A stretch of 64,000 nucleotides of DNA from Phaeocystidibacter marisrubri (GCF_008933165.1 NZ_WBVQ01000003.1:62001-126000); one strand, 5' to 3'; counted from the first letter of the stretch, positions 16,973 to 26,825 are shown. The notes: generated by a model not told the origin, from the letters alone. Translations and numbers: made by a program.

Positions 16973-17640
16973 GCGATTCCCAATAAACTTTCAAGAGAAT
17001 ACCCGAGGTGTTGCAAAACGCCTCGGGCTATCATTATCACCCCAAAGCCCACCAATACAAAACCGACAACGCGTTCAATTTTGACCAGAACGGCATCGGT
17101 TAAATAGGCTTTGAGTTTTCTAGCAGAGAATATTTTAGCGACATCCACCAGTGCGTAGGTAGCTACAGTAATGAGGAAGTAAAGCTTCATCAGATTTTCA
17201 TCGTTATCTACTGAAGCACGCATCACTACTACGGTTGCTAGCCAATAGGCAAGTACGCCAACGTTTAGAAAATTCATGAAGAACCCTTTCACAACGTACA
17301 CTCCCACGGGGGTGTTTTTGTTTTCTGGCAGCTTGTCTTTTTCTTCCAAGTGATGCTTCTTCTTGGCGGCATTCTTCACGTTGTAAAGTCCAAATGCAAT
17401 GATGACAAGTCCCCCAATCCCATACACCCATGCTAGGTTGGTGATGTTCTGCAGAAACGAACTGCTGTAGAGGATGGCGATGATGAAAAGTACATCTGCG
17501 GCAATGACACCCGCATCAAAGGCCAGCGCTTTTTTAGCGCCTTTGTTCATGGCAATTTCAAGAAGGAGGAGAAATACGGGCCCCACCATAAAAGAAAGGG
17601 TGACGCCCAGGATAATTGCCGCAAGAATTACTTCAAACAT
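16969..17640 (-). CDS. LysE-family amino-acid exporter
   Basis: 223 residues with six predicted membrane helices and the LysE/RhtB N-terminal signature (ILGVTLSFMVGPVFLLLLEI, AFDAGVIAADVLF). A charged cytoplasmic loop rich in Lys and His lies between helices 3 and 4 (about 115-130). Such proteins export amino acids or related small molecules; the substrate is unknown. It starts 9 bases after the RNase R stop and is likely expressed with it. Confidence 0.85.
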   Translation of the reverse strand: MFEVILAAIILGVTLSFMVGPVFLLLLEIAMNKGAKKALAFDAGVIAADVLFIIAILYSSSFLQNITNLAWVYGIGGLVIIAFGLYNVKNAAKKKHHLEEKDKLPENKNTPVGVYVVKGFFMNFLNVGVLAYWLATVVVMRASVDNDENLMKLYFLITVATYALVDVAKIFSARKLKAYLTDAVLVKIERVVGFVLVGFGVIMIARGVLQHLGYSLESLLGIA

Positions 17641-17649
17641 CTATTCAAT

Positions 17650-19827
17650 CTAATCGCGTCCGTGTCCGGAGCGTATTGGGGTAAAGTCGATTTGTTTTTT
17701 CTCCAAATCGACGTTTTTCACTCGAATGCGCATAGCATCACCAAGTTGATAAATACGACCCGATGATTCGCCAATGATTTGATGATTCTTCTCGTCAAAG
17801 ATGTAGTAATCATCCTTAAAATCACGAATGCGAATCATGCCTTCACAGTAGTTATCGTTCAGCTCAACAAACACGCCCCAGTCAGTTACACCAGTAATAA
17901 CACCAGAGAACTCCTCGCCCACAAATTGCTCGAGGTACTTGGCTTGCATGTACTTAATGGACTCTCTTTCTGCCATGGCTGCCATCTTCTCTCGGTCGGA
18001 TGAATGCTCGCAGAGTTCTTCAATCGGATCCGCAGGTGCTGCTGGTTTTTTGTCGAGATAGTCTTGAAGAAGTCGGTGAACCAGCACGTCTGGATATCGA
18101 CGAATAGGTGAGGTAAAGTGTGTGTAATAATCGAAAGCTAGTCCGTAGTGGCCAATGTTGGCCGTGCTATAGACTGCTTTTGCCATAGAGCGAACGGTTA
18201 GCGTTTCAATCATGTTAGCCTCACCTGAACCTTTTACATCCTTGAGCATTTTATTCAATGAGGCAGAAATCGCCTTCCTTCCTCGGGTAGAAATGCTATA
18301 TCCAAATTGCTTCACAAAGTTGGAAAGATCGATCAATTTGGTAGGATCTGGATTGTCGTGAATACGGTAAACCATGGTTCTGCCGCTCGGCTCGCCGTCC
18401 TTGGCTCTACCTACAAAAGCTGCAACTTCTCGGTTAGCCAAAAGCATGAACTCTTCAATGAGATGGTTCGCATCTTTAGACTCCTTGAAGTACACACCTG
18501 TTGGTTCGTTGTTTTCGTTCAAGTGGAATTTTACTTCGCGCTTGTCGAAGCTAATGGCGCCATTCTTCATCCTGTCTTTGCGCAGTTTTTTGGCGATACC
18601 ATCAAGGGTGAGTATTTCAGCTTTTAATGGACCATCTCCACCTTCAATAATGGCTTGTGCGTCTTCGTATGCAAAGCGGTGGTCGGAGTGAATCGCGGTA
18701 CGGCCGAACCACTTTTGGCGTACCGTTCCATCTTCATCCATATCAAAGATGGCAGAGAAGGTTAGTTTATCTTCATTGGGGCGAAGGCTACATACCCCGT
18801 TGGAGAGTTTTTCCGGCAACATAGGAACCACTCGATCTACCAGATAAACACTGGTTGCGCGTTCCACGGCTTCTTCGTCTAGAAGGGAGCCTGGTGTTAC
18901 AAAGTGAGAGACATCGGCAATGTGAATACCCACTCTCCATTGACCATTGTCCAGTTTCTCTAGTGACAGAGCGTCGTCAAAGTCTTTGGCGTCAGCAGGG
19001 TCGATGGTAAATGTGGTCACGCCCCTCATATCGCGTCGTTTTGCGATTTCATCCTCTGGAATCTCCATTGGAATTTTTTCCGCTACCGCTTCTACCTCTG
19101 GAGGGAATTCATAGGGCAATCCATATTCGGCCAAAATTGAATGAATCTCTACGTTGTGATCCCCAGGAACTCCCAACACTTTGATGATTTCACCAAAGGG
19201 AGAGCTCGCACGTTCAGGCCAATCGGCCAAACGCGCAATCACCTTTTCACCGTGATTAGCACCGTTGAGTTTCTCTTGAGGAATGTAGAGGTCCACTTGC
19301 ATCTTAGTGCTGTCAGGGACCACAAAGGCGTAGGACTTGCCCATTTCAACCGTTCCGACAAATTCCGTTCTCTTGCGCTCCAGAATTTCAACCACTTCAC
19401 CTTCTAAGCGCTTATTTCTAGAACGTGCATACAAGAGGATTTTAACTCGGTCGCCGTGCAATGCGTGCTTCAAGTTGCCCGCTTTTACGAGGACATCGGC
19501 TTCCGTTTTGTCGTTCACAATATAGGCGTTTCCGGATGTTGTCATATCAACAACACCTTCCACATGATTGGCTCTAAACTTCAGTTTGTACTTGCCTCGA
19601 TCTACTTCTATAAGGTCACCTTTTTCTGTGAGTTGTTTCAGAAGAGTTTCCAGATTCTGACGCACTTCAGATGGGATGAGGCCCAAGCGAGAGGCAACTT
19701 GTTTGTAGTTAAAACTCTTATTGGCATTGCGCTCAAATAAGGTCAGTGTTTTTTGGCGAATATCGCTCAGGTCGGCCGTCCGACCAGACGAGCCCGATGC
19801 CCGTCTATTCTTTTTCTTTTTACTCAT
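17650..19827 (-). CDS. rnr: Ribonuclease R
   Basis: 725 residues. Order of domains: a Lys/Arg-rich N-terminus (KKKKNRRASGSSGR), a winged helix (about 25-85), cold-shock/OB domains (about 85-240), the RNB catalytic domain with the aspartate cluster TIDPADAKDFDDALS (about 275), and a C-terminal S1 domain (GVITGVTDWGVFVELNDNY, about 640). It degrades structured RNA from the 3' end in mRNA turnover and rRNA quality control. Length and motifs are normal. The perfect -7 element at 19833-19840 lies only five bases before the ATG, so the transcript may be leaderless. Confidence 0.95.
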   Translation of the reverse strand: MSKKKKNRRASGSSGRTADLSDIRQKTLTLFERNANKSFNYKQVASRLGLIPSEVRQNLETLLKQLTEKGDLIEVDRGKYKLKFRANHVEGVVDMTTSGNAYIVNDKTEADVLVKAGNLKHALHGDRVKILLYARSRNKRLEGEVVEILERKRTEFVGTVEMGKSYAFVVPDSTKMQVDLYIPQEKLNGANHGEKVIARLADWPERASSPFGEIIKVLGVPGDHNVEIHSILAEYGLPYEFPPEVEAVAEKIPMEIPEDEIAKRRDMRGVTTFTIDPADAKDFDDALSLEKLDNGQWRVGIHIADVSHFVTPGSLLDEEAVERATSVYLVDRVVPMLPEKLSNGVCSLRPNEDKLTFSAIFDMDEDGTVRQKWFGRTAIHSDHRFAYEDAQAIIEGGDGPLKAEILTLDGIAKKLRKDRMKNGAISFDKREVKFHLNENNEPTGVYFKESKDANHLIEEFMLLANREVAAFVGRAKDGEPSGRTMVYRIHDNPDPTKLIDLSNFVKQFGYSISTRGRKAISASLNKMLKDVKGSGEANMIETLTVRSMAKAVYSTANIGHYGLAFDYYTHFTSPIRRYPDVLVHRLLQDYLDKKPAAPADPIEELCEHSSDREKMAAMAERESIKYMQAKYLEQFVGEEFSGVITGVTDWGVFVELNDNYCEGMIRIRDFKDDYYIFDEKNHQIIGESSGRIYQLGDAMRIRVKNVDLEKKQIDFTPIRSGHGRD

Positions 19828-19832
19828 GTGGG

Positions 19833-19840
19833 CAAAGGTA
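19833..19840 (-). promoter_or_regulatory. -7 promoter element of rnr, almost touching the start codon
   Basis: Minus-strand TACCTTTG, an exact Bacteroidota -7 match, five bases before the ATG at 19827. Transcription would begin at or next to the ATG. Confidence 0.5.
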
Positions 19841-20138
19841 GTGAATGGTGTGGAGCTTGTAGGTTATTAGCATGTAAAGCCGTTCGGCGCTTCCCGTGAA
19901 TGGATAGTCAATGAAAAGGTAGCCATTTATGGAATAGTTTTGAAATCGTTTAAACAATTTCGAGGGAGTGTTGTAGACATAAGATAGAGCGTTTGCAAAA
20001 TCATTGAAATCGATCAATCATTCAGCAAACCTTTTCTCGCTTTTATTCGTTACATTATTAACAGATTGGCAATATTCCGATGGCCTTTTTCGAAATAGTG
20101 TCACGTACCTTGTAACAGTTTAAACACCAAATCAGTAG
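19841..20138. other. Intergenic region upstream of rnr, no gene recognised
   Basis: About 300 AT-rich bases between divergent genes. A 65-codon minus-strand frame opens with TTG at 20017 and runs into the start of rnr, but it has no ribosome site and overlaps the rnr promoter. Otherwise I see nothing here. Confidence 0.5.
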
Positions 20139-20621
20139 ATGAAAATTTCAAACAGCAATATTCGAGTACATTTTTGGATCGTCTTAGGAGCTCTTCTTTT
20201 GATCTCTTTGATGGATTTCATCCTTGCTCGAATGAGTGGTGCTTGGAGTGAGTGGTTCTGGGGATACGTCTTCGCCATTAACATTGCTCTGATCGCACTG
20301 GTTTACACACTTTTTGGTCGACCTATTTTCCGTTTTAACGAAAAGGGTGATGTACTTGAAATTCGCAACGGACTTGCTTTAGGAAAGTGGTTTGAGAAGC
20401 GCATTTTGGTGAATAGAGGCAATTTGATGACGTTCACGATTGAGAAGCGAAACTTCAGAAGTTACCTCATTTTGAGTATCCTTCAGCAGGATGGTGTTAG
20501 ACAACGCCGCTTTGTAATTAGCTTCCTTTCCACAGGGAAACGCGAGAGACTTCGTCACCACCTTCAAGAGATGATGAAAGACAAGCAGGAAGACAAATCC
20601 AATGTTCACTTGTTTATCTAA
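20139..20621 (+). CDS. Small membrane protein with two helices and a PH-like domain
   Basis: 160 residues: two membrane helices (about 10-30 and 40-60) separated by an aromatic turn (ARMSGAWSEWFWGY), then a cytoplasmic beta-rich domain of about 95 residues (FRFNEKGDVLEI, RILVNRGNLMTFTIEKRN, RRFVISF) ending in a basic helix (GKRERLRHHLQEMMKD). The pattern resembles bacterial PH-like (bPH) proteins, but I do not recognise a named family. It is a single-gene unit closed by a strong terminator. Two other proteins in this window (43940 and 48530) share a similar plan. Confidence 0.78.
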   Translation: MKISNSNIRVHFWIVLGALLLISLMDFILARMSGAWSEWFWGYVFAINIALIALVYTLFGRPIFRFNEKGDVLEIRNGLALGKWFEKRILVNRGNLMTFTIEKRNFRSYLILSILQQDGVRQRRFVISFLSTGKRERLRHHLQEMMKDKQEDKSNVHLFI

Positions 20622-20644
20622 TAGATACAGTTCAAGGTAGATGA

Positions 20645-20680
20645 AAGCCGGTTAGATGTAAAAATCTAATCGGCTTTTTT
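20645..20680 (+). terminator. Rho-independent terminator
   Basis: 13-bp stem with one G-T pair (20645-20657 with 20664-20676), 6-nt loop, then T-tract. Ends the 160-residue membrane protein gene. Confidence 0.85.
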
Positions 20681-20690
20681 GTTTGTAGCC

Positions 20691-20698
20691 TATCTTCG
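20691..20698 (+). promoter_or_regulatory. Possible -7 element of tadA
   Basis: TATCTTCG, one mismatch from TAnnTTTG, only four bases before the ATG at 20703. If used, the transcript would be leaderless. Confidence 0.3.
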
Positions 20699-20702
20699 CG
20701 AG

Positions 20703-21146
20703 ATGGAATTGGACCTGTATTCAGATGAGCGCTTTATGCGCGAGGCATTGAAAGAAGCCGTTAAGGCATGGGATATGGATGAAGTTCCGGTCGGTGCCAT
20801 CGTAGTGAGTCAAAACAGAATCATTGCAAGAGCGCACAACTTAACCGAACGACTCCAAGACGTTACAGCTCACGCTGAAATGCAGGCCATCACGGCAGCT
20901 GCCAATCACATCGGGGCAAAATACCTCACAGATTGCACGCTATACGTCACTCTAGAGCCCTGTTCGATGTGTGCGGGTGCCCTGTTTTGGTCGCAGGTAG
21001 GCAAAGTGGTTTACGGTGCCTCCGATCCTAAACGAGGCTATATTTCTCAAGCTGGAAAACTGCACCCAAGAACAGAAGTGGTTTCTGGAATAGAAGCGGA
21101 AGCATGCTCTGACCTGTTGGTGGAGTTTTTCAGGAAGAAGAGGTAG
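20703..21146 (+). CDS. tadA: tRNA-specific adenosine deaminase
   Basis: 147 residues from the ATG at 20703; a frame extension to 20679 would start inside the terminator. The zinc deaminase motifs are intact: AHAEM (H57, catalytic E59) and PCSMC (C87, C90). The C-terminal segment with GYISQAGKLHPRTEVVSGI and a final LLVEFFRKKR is typical of TadA. It converts adenosine-34 to inosine in tRNA-Arg(ACG), letting it read CGU, CGC and CGA. Single-copy housekeeping gene. Confidence 0.94.
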   Translation: MELDLYSDERFMREALKEAVKAWDMDEVPVGAIVVSQNRIIARAHNLTERLQDVTAHAEMQAITAAANHIGAKYLTDCTLYVTLEPCSMCAGALFWSQVGKVVYGASDPKRGYISQAGKLHPRTEVVSGIEAEACSDLLVEFFRKKR

Positions 21147-21184
21147 GGGTTGGCTGTTGGTTTTAGCTCACGTCTGAAGCCCCC

Positions 21185-24016
21185 TTACTCGTTATACATC
21201 ACCAGTCGCTTCTCAATCACATTTCCATTAGCGCTTCTTAACCGGACGATATAATTTCCAGGAGGGAGTTGAGGGACTACTTCTTCACCCGTGCGGTAAT
21301 TGAGTTTTTCGAAGACGGATCTTCCTGTTACATCCATAATCACAAGATTTGTGTAACCCCATCCTTCTGGATAGATCACGCTAAAGGATGACGCAGTGGG
21401 GTTGGGGTAGATGTAGATGTGGTTAGACTCTTCTTCAGCAAGATTGATTCCAGTAACCGTAATACAATTGGTTGTATCCGTGCAAAAGGCATTGATTAGG
21501 ATGGCAGCGTAGGATCCGTTGGAGGTGGGGGTGAAATGAGTGGTGTCTCCAATTCCTGAGATAGGTAGCCAAGTAGCACAATCTACCCATTGAACAACGG
21601 AAGGTTGTGGTAAGACTCGAAGCGTACCCTGAGTTTCAAAGGCAAAGGGATACATTGCTTCGTAATCCAATTGTAATTCAACAACGCTGTCGCAGCCATT
21701 AGAACCCGTTAATGTGTAGTGTGCCGTTGTATCGGTGGCATAGGGCTTTCCATCAATCCATGTGTATTGATAACAGGTATTTACGAACATAAATCCTGTG
21801 TCGGTGGGTTCTAGTTTTTCAAAATCCAGTCGCACTAAACTATCGCATTGGTACATGGAGGTTAGGTTGATCCATGGTGTAATGGTGTCCGATTTGTACC
21901 ACTGTCCGTCTATCCAAGAAGTGGAATCGCAAGAGGAGACATATACGGTAATACTGTCTGTTTTATTCAATCGGGAAAAGTGCAGGGTATACGTACTATC
22001 ACATCCTCCTGTTTTGACAAACTCCCAAGCGGCAGTGGTATCCGTTTGATAGATGTTCCCGTCTCGCCAAGTGAAAGGCTGACAAGATTGAACGCTATCG
22101 ATTTGATGAAATGAAGGAATAATAGTGAGGATGTTCACAAACGTACTGTCTGCTCCTGCAACATTTGTATACGTCGATGTATAAGTACCGCTAGAATCTA
22201 CCCATTGGTTGTTAATATACAGGGAATCACAGACCGTATTTTCTTCTATTTCGTAATTGGGAAACAACGTGCTTTCTGCTGCTCCGCGATCACGTCTACC
22301 CGCTCTGATGGAATCGTTTTGAGCGATTGTAAAGTTGCCAGGGCTACCTGAGTTAATCGCTTTTGAACCCGTTTGGGGCAGCATAGTAAGGACGGTGTTC
22401 CCATTGTTTGAAAGAGTGCCTAAGTTGGCATCAGTCGCAGTTGCGTTAGTGATATCTGTATACTGGAAATTTAGCCCAAGTTCGGGGCCTAAGAGATTAA
22501 AGCCTCCGCTTTTGAAATGTACAGGCCCGGAAGCAAAACGGTTTCTCTTTACAGCTTGAGAGGCCGTGCCGTGATTCAGTACAATCGTGCTTTTGAATGA
22601 AATCGAATCTATTTCGTGGTAATAAAGCAGGCTTCCATCGGTAGTGGCTGTGTTGCCTATCAAAGTGCTGTTTTCTATTTGAATATATCCATCGTCAGAC
22701 GAGTAGATAAATCCTCCTTCATTACCTTGGTTGTAAGCAAAGGTGCTTTCCTGAATCTGAACAACAGGAGAGTAACTAGGTGATCCAGAACTCTGTATTG
22801 CACCTCCAGTTCCATTTGAAGTGTTGTAGGCAAAAGTGCTTCTCTTCACCAAGAGTTCTTCTGAGAAACTGAGGATGCCGCCTGCGTTGGTTCCGGCCTG
22901 ATTGGAATCCAATTGACAGTCGATAAGCTCTGTATAAATTCGGCAAGCCAACCCTCCTCCATGAAACGTAGCTACATTCGATCGAATCGTACAGCCAATT
23001 AATCTGGCATTGAATGCATTCAAGCCACCTCCGTCATTCGCTTTGTTCTTATAAAACAGACAGTTTTCTACGAGTGCTTTGTTGGGATCGTCACAGCGTA
23101 CAAAGGCACCTCCTCCGGCCAAAGAAGATGTGTTTCTAGTGAATGTGCTGTTGCTCAATTTCAATGATTGATTCGTGTAAGCTGATAGGCCTGTACCTCC
23201 TTGAATAGAGAAATTGTTCCGAAACTCTGAAGAGTCGACTGACAGATGATTAGAATTGATAACGTTTACACAAAGGCCAGTAGCAAAGGCGGCAGAATCA
23301 CCATTATCTTCAAAAAGCGAATTCTGAATAGCGATAGAATCTGAGTAGCTGATAGAAATCGAAACATTGATATTGTCGTGAAAGTGACAATTTTGGATAG
23401 AAATATTCTCTGTGCCTGTGGTTTTAATAAGACCGTTTCCTGGCGTGTTTTGTCCTACCGTATTGTTGCTAAACTCTGAATGAGTAATATTCAGGTAGTT
23501 CAAGGTGTTTGTGCTCGGGGCGACGATACGAGAATACAACACAGACCCACCCATGTGTCCGTAACAATTGCTGAACCGACAATTCTCTATAGTGACTTCA
23601 TGTGCGCTGATGATTTGAATGGCTCCTCCATTTTTATCGTTGATGTCCGGTGTGCTTCCATTGATAAAATCGAGATTTAGGAAGCGAACAGTGCGAGCAG
23701 AATCCATGCCTGCGAGGTTGACGTCGAAAATACGATGCAGACTTTGCCCATCGAGGACAACGCGGTTTCCGTTCAATTCAACTCCAAGAATGGTAAGCGG
23801 TTTGGTGATACTGTAGTTCAATATTCCAGAAATAACCGCGTTTCCTCCGGACAAAAGGGAGGAGTCAAATGTTATAGTGTCTGAAGGTGCTGCCGCAGTA
23901 ATGGCAGAATCTAAACTCCCAGTTCCGGTGGGATTTGTAGATGTTACCACAATTGTATTTGCAGAAATCGAGAGTCCTAGAACTGCTAAAGTAATAGTGA
24001 AGAACGTTTTCAGCAT
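21185..24016 (-). CDS. Secreted parallel beta-helix protein with repeated Cys modules and T9SS sorting domain
   Basis: 943 residues from the ATG at 24016 (signal peptide MLKTFFTITLAVLGLSISA). Residues about 20-580 are a right-handed parallel beta-helix with short N/S/G-rich coils (SIQNCHFHDN, LSNSTFTRNTSSLAGGGAFV, IENSTLIGNTA), as in choice-of-anchor-Q and polymorphic outer-membrane-like proteins. Then follow about four 70-residue modules opened by a Cys and aromatic signature (CQPFTWRDGNIY, CDSTSWIDGQWY, CYQYTWIDGKPY) and closed by GCDS. A type A T9SS C-terminal domain ends it (IYPNPTASSFSVIYPEGW, ...KRLVMYNE). It is probably surface-bound or released. It lies 54 bases downstream of its paralogue, likely in one transcript. 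Confidence 0.87.
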   Translation of the reverse strand: MLKTFFTITLAVLGLSISANTIVVTSTNPTGTGSLDSAITAAAPSDTITFDSSLLSGGNAVISGILNYSITKPLTILGVELNGNRVVLDGQSLHRIFDVNLAGMDSARTVRFLNLDFINGSTPDINDKNGGAIQIISAHEVTIENCRFSNCYGHMGGSVLYSRIVAPSTNTLNYLNITHSEFSNNTVGQNTPGNGLIKTTGTENISIQNCHFHDNINVSISISYSDSIAIQNSLFEDNGDSAAFATGLCVNVINSNHLSVDSSEFRNNFSIQGGTGLSAYTNQSLKLSNSTFTRNTSSLAGGGAFVRCDDPNKALVENCLFYKNKANDGGGLNAFNARLIGCTIRSNVATFHGGGLACRIYTELIDCQLDSNQAGTNAGGILSFSEELLVKRSTFAYNTSNGTGGAIQSSGSPSYSPVVQIQESTFAYNQGNEGGFIYSSDDGYIQIENSTLIGNTATTDGSLLYYHEIDSISFKSTIVLNHGTASQAVKRNRFASGPVHFKSGGFNLLGPELGLNFQYTDITNATATDANLGTLSNNGNTVLTMLPQTGSKAINSGSPGNFTIAQNDSIRAGRRDRGAAESTLFPNYEIEENTVCDSLYINNQWVDSSGTYTSTYTNVAGADSTFVNILTIIPSFHQIDSVQSCQPFTWRDGNIYQTDTTAAWEFVKTGGCDSTYTLHFSRLNKTDSITVYVSSCDSTSWIDGQWYKSDTITPWINLTSMYQCDSLVRLDFEKLEPTDTGFMFVNTCYQYTWIDGKPYATDTTAHYTLTGSNGCDSVVELQLDYEAMYPFAFETQGTLRVLPQPSVVQWVDCATWLPISGIGDTTHFTPTSNGSYAAILINAFCTDTTNCITVTGINLAEEESNHIYIYPNPTASSFSVIYPEGWGYTNLVIMDVTGRSVFEKLNYRTGEEVVPQLPPGNYIVRLRSANGNVIEKRLVMYNE

Positions 24017-24070
24017 AGGTGTGTTTTGGCAAAGTGGAAGCGGGAATGCTCCCATTAATCGGATGACTGA

Positions 24071-26578
24071 TTAATCTCTTCTTACGAAGAGTCGTTTGGT
24101 GATGAGGTTCCCATGATCATTGAATAATCGAACGACATATGTGCCCGAAGCCAAGTCATGAGTGACAGTCTTGTTGGATGAGTAATTAAACTCGTTCAAC
24201 ATCACTCTACCTGTCATATCTGCTATTTCAAAATGAGTAGAACCCCATTCTGCAGGATAGTCAATTCTGAATGATGAATGAGCAGGATTAGGAAGGAGAT
24301 AAACAGCAGAATTCGAGTTTTCTTCTATCCCGATACTCCAACTGTAGCATTTCGTGTACGCCGTACATCCATCTTCACTTATGGCAGCAAAATATCCAGC
24401 TGTATCAGGTGCAGTGTAAGCGTGATAAACGGAAACTAAAGTAGAGTCTTCACAAGTGTACCATTCAACGGTTGCATTCGAATTGGTTGCAATGAAGTCT
24501 GTCCAATGAACCCATACAGAATCATCGATGGGAGTGATAGTCATTCTCACATCAACAACACTATCGCAGCCGTGAATGCTCGAAAGCGTAGCAATAAACG
24601 AGGTGTCGCGGTAATACGTGTTACCATCGGCATATTTAAAAGGCCCACACGTATCGATGTGAACAACGGCACTGTCGTGGTAACTCTGTTGAATACTCAA
24701 CGTAACTACATGAGTACTGTCGCTGTTGTGTCGATTGTTGAAAGTGGCTGAAATAATGGTGTCGGAATGATACCATTGGCTGTAAAAAAGAGCTGAGTCA
24801 CATCCAGTATAGGCCTCAAATGAATAATGAGATTGGGCACTTCCTTCTGCAGCACCACGATCTCTTTGCATGAAAATGGGAACGAGATTTTGATGCAGCG
24901 AGTGGTCTGTGGAGTCTCCAGAGTTAGCCGCAGGACTACCTTGAAGTGGAAGCATGGTTTGACCAAAGCCTCCGTTATGAGCAAGAGGACCCAGTCCAAT
25001 TGCGGAATCAGGGAATCGAGTCAGGTCGGTGTACTGACGGTCAAGCGGGAATCCAGGTTGAGTAATATTGTACCCAAGAGATGATATTTTAAAATTGCTT
25101 GGAGCTTGGGGATATGCCAATACATCTTGTCCGCCTGAATTTGATGAGATGATATTCCCTTTCAAGTCGAAGTTTCCCCTATTGATGTAAAAGGCATTTC
25201 CGTTACTCGTAGCGGAGTTGCCGTATATGGTGTTGTTTCTAAGTGTAGCCGAACCTCTGTCAAAGTAGAAAGCCCCTCCTTCATCAGCTTGGTTGTGAAC
25301 AATCGTATTAGAAGCGATGTGTCTTGTCAATCCAGTAGAGCCAAAGTACAACGCGCCTCCCATGTCGTTTGATGTGTTGTGGGATATAGTAGATCGCAGA
25401 AGTACGAAGTCATCGGAATATATGGTTATCGCGCCGCCTCTGCCTGTAGTTGTATTTGAATCGAGGACACAGTCCTCAATTCTAACGAGGTTATCTCCAC
25501 CTACCGATTTGCTGTTTGCTCGAATTGCACCACCGTAACTGGAAGAGTTGCCTCTGACAATGCTATTCTTAATGAGTCCATTAGCTACCTGGATTCCCCC
25601 AGAAATTACGCCCTGATTGTCCTTGAAGGTGCAATGTAATATTCTCATATATGAATGAGCTGAACCCGCTCTTTCTGTAATTCCAGGAGCTTCACTTGTG
25701 GCTGTATTGCTCACAAATGTGCAGTGGTTGAAGAAAATAGAATCTATAGAACGATATTGTGCGCAACCGTGACTGGTGATATTGTCTGAAAATTGGCAAG
25801 AATCAACTTTAGCCCGATCTAAAGTTGATAAATACATACTTGGTGAGTCTGTTCCACCCCGGCTCGAGAAAAAGACTTGGTTGTCATGAAAGTTACAGTC
25901 TTTAATAGACACTTCATCTCCAAGTTCCAGTTGTAGATTGACGGAGCCATTATTGTAAAATTCACAATTTTCAACTTCTATTTTCTGGAACTTGTGAAAG
26001 TAAACGACACCGCCCAGATACGCTGTTCCTCCTGAAAATTGTGAGTTTGTAATCCGCACAAAATCGGGGGTGAAAACGGTTCCGGGACCGTTGTTTTGGG
26101 ATCCAATGGCTGCGCCGTAACCATCAGAATCTACGTTTTGAAAAACACATCCATCAACAATCAGCGTGTCTAAACCAAGAACATTGATGGCTCCCCCGTC
26201 TTTATCGCTGTAGGTAGAGGAGTTCATGTCCTTGAAGACGAGATTTGATAGACTAACGGTTCGGTTGGGAACTGTATCAGGGATATTCAATCGGAAAGCT
26301 CTATGCTGATTGATGCCATTGAAAATGACTCTAAACCCTGCCGAATCTACCCCTATGATGTGCACCGGTTTGGTGATGAGGTAATTTACAGGACTAAAGA
26401 AATTTGCATTTCCATTCGTCAATACTGTTTTATCAAATTGGATGGTGTCTCCTGCGCTATAAGAGTCTAGGGCGTAACGCAAGCTTCCAGGCCCCGACGA
26501 ATTGGTATTGACAACCGTCCATTGTGCATGGGTTAGTAGAGATGATAAACACCAGAGAGCGATAAAGAGGGTGCGCAT
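24071..26578 (-). CDS. Paralogous secreted parallel beta-helix protein with T9SS sorting domain
   Basis: 835 residues from the ATG at 26578 (signal MRTLFIALWCLSSLLTHAQ). Same plan as the gene downstream: an opening VVNTNSSGPGSLRYALDSY that matches the neighbour's VVTSTNPTGTGSLDSAI, a beta-helix of N/S/G-rich coils (about 30-560; SQFSGGTAYLGGVVYF, NNTIYGNSATSNGNAFYI), fewer Cys modules (CDSALFYSQWYHSDT, CGPFKYADGNTY) and a sorting domain (YLLPNPAHSSFRIDYPAEW). It arose by tandem duplication. It could be an adhesin or a carbohydrate-binding surface protein; no catalytic residues are recognisable. Confidence 0.87.
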   Translation of the reverse strand: MRTLFIALWCLSSLLTHAQWTVVNTNSSGPGSLRYALDSYSAGDTIQFDKTVLTNGNANFFSPVNYLITKPVHIIGVDSAGFRVIFNGINQHRAFRLNIPDTVPNRTVSLSNLVFKDMNSSTYSDKDGGAINVLGLDTLIVDGCVFQNVDSDGYGAAIGSQNNGPGTVFTPDFVRITNSQFSGGTAYLGGVVYFHKFQKIEVENCEFYNNGSVNLQLELGDEVSIKDCNFHDNQVFFSSRGGTDSPSMYLSTLDRAKVDSCQFSDNITSHGCAQYRSIDSIFFNHCTFVSNTATSEAPGITERAGSAHSYMRILHCTFKDNQGVISGGIQVANGLIKNSIVRGNSSSYGGAIRANSKSVGGDNLVRIEDCVLDSNTTTGRGGAITIYSDDFVLLRSTISHNTSNDMGGALYFGSTGLTRHIASNTIVHNQADEGGAFYFDRGSATLRNNTIYGNSATSNGNAFYINRGNFDLKGNIISSNSGGQDVLAYPQAPSNFKISSLGYNITQPGFPLDRQYTDLTRFPDSAIGLGPLAHNGGFGQTMLPLQGSPAANSGDSTDHSLHQNLVPIFMQRDRGAAEGSAQSHYSFEAYTGCDSALFYSQWYHSDTIISATFNNRHNSDSTHVVTLSIQQSYHDSAVVHIDTCGPFKYADGNTYYRDTSFIATLSSIHGCDSVVDVRMTITPIDDSVWVHWTDFIATNSNATVEWYTCEDSTLVSVYHAYTAPDTAGYFAAISEDGCTAYTKCYSWSIGIEENSNSAVYLLPNPAHSSFRIDYPAEWGSTHFEIADMTGRVMLNEFNYSSNKTVTHDLASGTYVVRLFNDHGNLITKRLFVRRD

Positions 26579-26825
26579 GAGTGGATTGATTTTTTCAAAA
26601 ATAAGAAACATAGAAGTGAGCTACTTCAAACTGACATTTTGTACGCTGTTGTAAGAACGGGTCTGTTAGACGTGGTTGGACTTCATTGATGATTTGCTCA
26701 TCGCTGAAGTTGGGTGTTTAAATAGATATAGTATGATGTGTTTTATCGATTGTAACCCCTCTTCCTGCGAACATAATCTCCTCAAACACTACCCCCGTTA
26801 AACTCATAAACTCAGTTCCATTCCC

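Noticed and set aside
19820-20017. 65-codon minus-strand frame before rnr
   Set aside because: It starts at TTG without a ribosome site, overlaps the rnr start and the exact rnr promoter element, and matches no family I know.
21185-26578. Repetitive sequence that could be taken for a CRISPR or satellite array
   Set aside because: The repeats are at protein level (beta-helix coils) with variable spacing and no identical DNA repeats.
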